From: Deltaproteobacteria bacterium | GTDB taxonomy: Bacteria > Desulfobacterota > Syntrophia > Syntrophales > UBA5619 | Direction of reading: 5' to 3' | Assembly: GCA_026388345.1 (NCBI GenBank) | Contig: JAPLJY010000313.1 | Location: 1-24,145, forward strand | Length of the DNA: 24,145 bases | Part shown: piece after piece, positions 22,541-24,145 of the stretch | Numbering within the stretch: the stretch's first letter is position 1 | Layout: the number at the start of each line of letters is the position of its first letter | Notes under the pieces: generated by a model | Database searches by the model: none | Seen by the model: only the letters and a program-made list of their open reading frames with translations | Told to the model about the DNA's origin: nothing | Position numbers and translations under genes: made by a program

Positions 22541-22666
22541 TTACTCGATCTCCTCCAGGGACGCCTTCTCCTTCTTGATGACGACGGCGTAGACGTTATA
22601 GATGACCGAAAGAATAGCAAACAATCGGATCACTTTAGTTTTCCGTGGGAACATCAAAAGGAACAT
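22541..22666 (-). CDS. 41-aa membrane microprotein downstream of tctA
   Basis: A basic N-terminus (FPRKTKVIR), one hydrophobic helix (about 14-30, LFAILSVIYNVYAVVI) and a charged tail (KKEKASLEEIE). It starts 18 bases after the tctA stop and precedes the terminator, so it sits in the same transcript. AGGGAAGG is close to the ATG, nearer than ideal; a second ATG at 22654 is possible. It is not TctB, which is about 150 aa. The function is unknown; it may be a small partner of the transporter. Confidence 0.6.
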   Translation of the reverse strand: MFLLMFPRKTKVIRLFAILSVIYNVYAVVIKKEKASLEEIE

Positions 22667-22684
22667 ACCTTCCCTGCATCCAAA

Positions 22685-24145
22685 CTACCGGGATAAGGCC
22701 CGGAGCTTGCCCCACGCAAGCGCAATCGCCGGCCAGAACAGCAGGAGGAGCCCGGCGGTCATAATCGCGCCGACAAGCCAGTTTGAAAAGAAAATACTCA
22801 TTGCACCCTGGGATCCCAATATGGCCTGGCGGAACGAGACTTCGGTCCGGTCTCCAAGCACCAGGGCCAATATCAGAGGTGCCAATGGATAATCCAGCTT
22901 CTTAAAGACATAACCGATAACGCCGAATGTCAGCATGACCCAGATGTTGAACATGGCATTGTTCACGGTGAAGGCGCCGATCGCACACACCACGACAATG
23001 ACCGGGGCGATGATGGCGAACGGGATGCGAAGGATCGCCGCGAATAGCGGCACGGTGGACAGAACGATGACCAGGCCGACGACGTTCGACAGATACATGC
23101 TGGCGATCAGACCCCAGACAAAGTCCTTTTGCTCGATGAACAGCAGCGGACCCGGCTGCAGCCCCCAGATCATCAGGCCGCCCAGCAGCACCGCTGCAGT
23201 GGCAGAGCCGGGGATGCCCAACGCCATCATCGGCAGCAGCGCGGCGCAGCCGGCCCCGTGGGCAGCAGTCTCGGGTGCAAGCACGCCCTCCAGTTCACCC
23301 TTGCCGAAATTGGCGCCATTTTTTGAAAAGCGCTTGGCAACGCCGTAGCTCATGAAGGATGCGGCTGTTGCACCGCCCGGTTTGAAACCCATCCATGCAC
23401 CGATGACCGCGCCCATGAGCAGCGTCAGCCAGTACTTTGGCAGTTTTTTCCATGTTTGCCACACAACCGTCGGGTTGATCTTGTCGTGGACACCTTCGAA
23501 TTTAAGACCCTCTTCCATGCTGACCAGGATTTCTCCGACGCCGAACAAGCCGATCACCACAACCAGGAAATCGACGCCACGCAGCAGCTCGGACCAACCA
23601 AAGGTGAGGCGGAGCGTACCGCTGACGTTATCCATCCCGATTTGCGCCACGCCGAAGCCCAGCATCAGGGAGGCCATGGTCTTGAATGGGTCCTTACCCG
23701 TGCCGATGAAACTGGCAAAGGTAAGAAAATAGACGGCAAAGAATTCAGGTGGACCGAATTTCAGCGCAAACTTTGCCACCAGCGGCGCCAGAAAGGTGAT
23801 CATCAAAATGGCAAAAAGGGCGCCGAAGAACGATCCGGTGAAGGAGGCCGTGAGAGCTTCACCGGCCCTGCCCTGCTGGGCCAAGGGGTAGCCGTCGAAC
23901 GTGGTGGCCACCGAATGCGATTCACCGGGAATATTGAACAGGATCGAGGTAATGGCCCCTGCAAACAACGAGCCCCAGTAGATACACGATAACATGACGA
24001 TCGCCGAGGTGGGAGACATGGTAAACGTGAGCGGCAGCAGGATAGCAACGCCGTTCGGCCCTCCCAGGCCCGGCAGCACGCCGACGATGACTCCCAGTAT
24101 AAGGCCGATCGCCATCATGCCGAGGTTATACCAGGTAAGTATAAC
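22685..24145 (-). CDS. tctA: Tripartite tricarboxylate transporter large permease TctA (5' end outside window)
   Basis: The open frame runs to the window edge without a start; WYNLGMMAIGLILGVIVGVLPGLGG near the edge is the usual start region of TctA, so only about 20-30 residues are missing. About 486 codons are visible, with roughly ten or more helices. The landmarks GVLPGLGGPNGVAILLPLTF, GSLFAGAITSILFNIPGE and GFKPGGATAASFMSYGVAKR, and a second glycine-rich ALGIPGSATAAVLLGGL, are typical. With TctB and the periplasmic TctC (both outside) it imports carboxylates such as citrate, driven by Na+ or H+. The substrate is unknown. Confidence 0.93.
   Translation of the reverse strand, partial: VILTWYNLGMMAIGLILGVIVGVLPGLGGPNGVAILLPLTFTMSPTSAIVMLSCIYWGSLFAGAITSILFNIPGESHSVATTFDGYPLAQQGRAGEALTASFTGSFFGALFAILMITFLAPLVAKFALKFGPPEFFAVYFLTFASFIGTGKDPFKTMASLMLGFGVAQIGMDNVSGTLRLTFGWSELLRGVDFLVVVIGLFGVGEILVSMEEGLKFEGVHDKINPTVVWQTWKKLPKYWLTLLMGAVIGAWMGFKPGGATAASFMSYGVAKRFSKNGANFGKGELEGVLAPETAAHGAGCAALLPMMALGIPGSATAAVLLGGLMIWGLQPGPLLFIEQKDFVWGLIASMYLSNVVGLVIVLSTVPLFAAILRIPFAIIAPVIVVVCAIGAFTVNNAMFNIWVMLTFGVIGYVFKKLDYPLAPLILALVLGDRTEVSFRQAILGSQGAMSIFFSNWLVGAIMTAGLLLLFWPAIALAWGKLRALSR

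Noticed and set aside
1..24145. CRISPR arrays, tRNA and rRNA genes, phage or plasmid hallmarks
   Set aside because: No regularly spaced repeats, no cloverleaf-like or rRNA-like sequence, and no integrase, capsid or replication genes were recognised.

Overview
The window reads as a chromosomal segment of an anaerobic or facultative Deltaproteobacterium (Desulfobacterota), most like the Syntrophus/Smithella group. This rests on the mix of a ferredoxin-dependent 2-oxoacid oxidoreductase, a SucCD-Sdh module, a multi-PAS hybrid histidine kinase, a PaaK-like CoA ligase, GC-rich coding sequence and numerous intergenic repeats. The genus is an inference and could be wrong. No rRNA, tRNA or CRISPR array was seen.

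Layout. (1) 1-5.6 kb: a CNT-type nucleoside transporter behind a near-consensus sigma70 promoter converges on a minus-strand pair, an alpha/beta hydrolase and a large sensor hybrid histidine kinase. (2) 5.6-7.1 kb: a divergent PaaK-like AMP-forming CoA ligase whose P-loop-like motif is abnormal. (3) 7.1-7.7 kb: a 610-base non-coding stretch with two unrelated repeat elements and a strong promoter. (4) 7.7-17.6 kb: a long plus-strand energy block: korDABC, sucC, sucD, a small Sdh membrane anchor, sdhA, sdhB, a Rieske protein, a fused cytochrome b and a small membrane protein. It is closed by a 15-bp bidirectional terminator. Together these would convert 2-oxoglutarate to succinyl-CoA, succinate and fumarate, sending electrons to ferredoxin and to a membrane quinone that a Rieske/cytochrome b complex could use. 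No c-type cytochrome gene is present. (5) 17.7-18.4 kb: gpmA on the minus strand. (6) 18.5-21.4 kb: an accessory-looking region of tiny membrane-protein genes. A 258-bp unit carrying two microprotein genes of about 31 codons occurs twice, about 95% identical, on either side of a family-2 glycosyltransferase gene. One copy is followed by an intact small zinc-ribbon/membrane gene, the other by its truncated remnant. The 3' end of the glycosyltransferase gene runs into the second unit in a different reading frame. (7) 21.5-22.5 kb: tatA and a TVP38/DedA-type membrane protein. (8) 22.5-24.1 kb, minus strand: tctA, open at the window edge, followed by a 41-aa membrane microprotein gene and a clear rho-independent terminator.

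The two least ordinary parts are the Sdh-Rieske-cytochrome b operon without a cytochrome c partner, and the duplicated microprotein/zinc-ribbon module around the glycosyltransferase. All functional calls come from reading motifs by eye; no database search was run.
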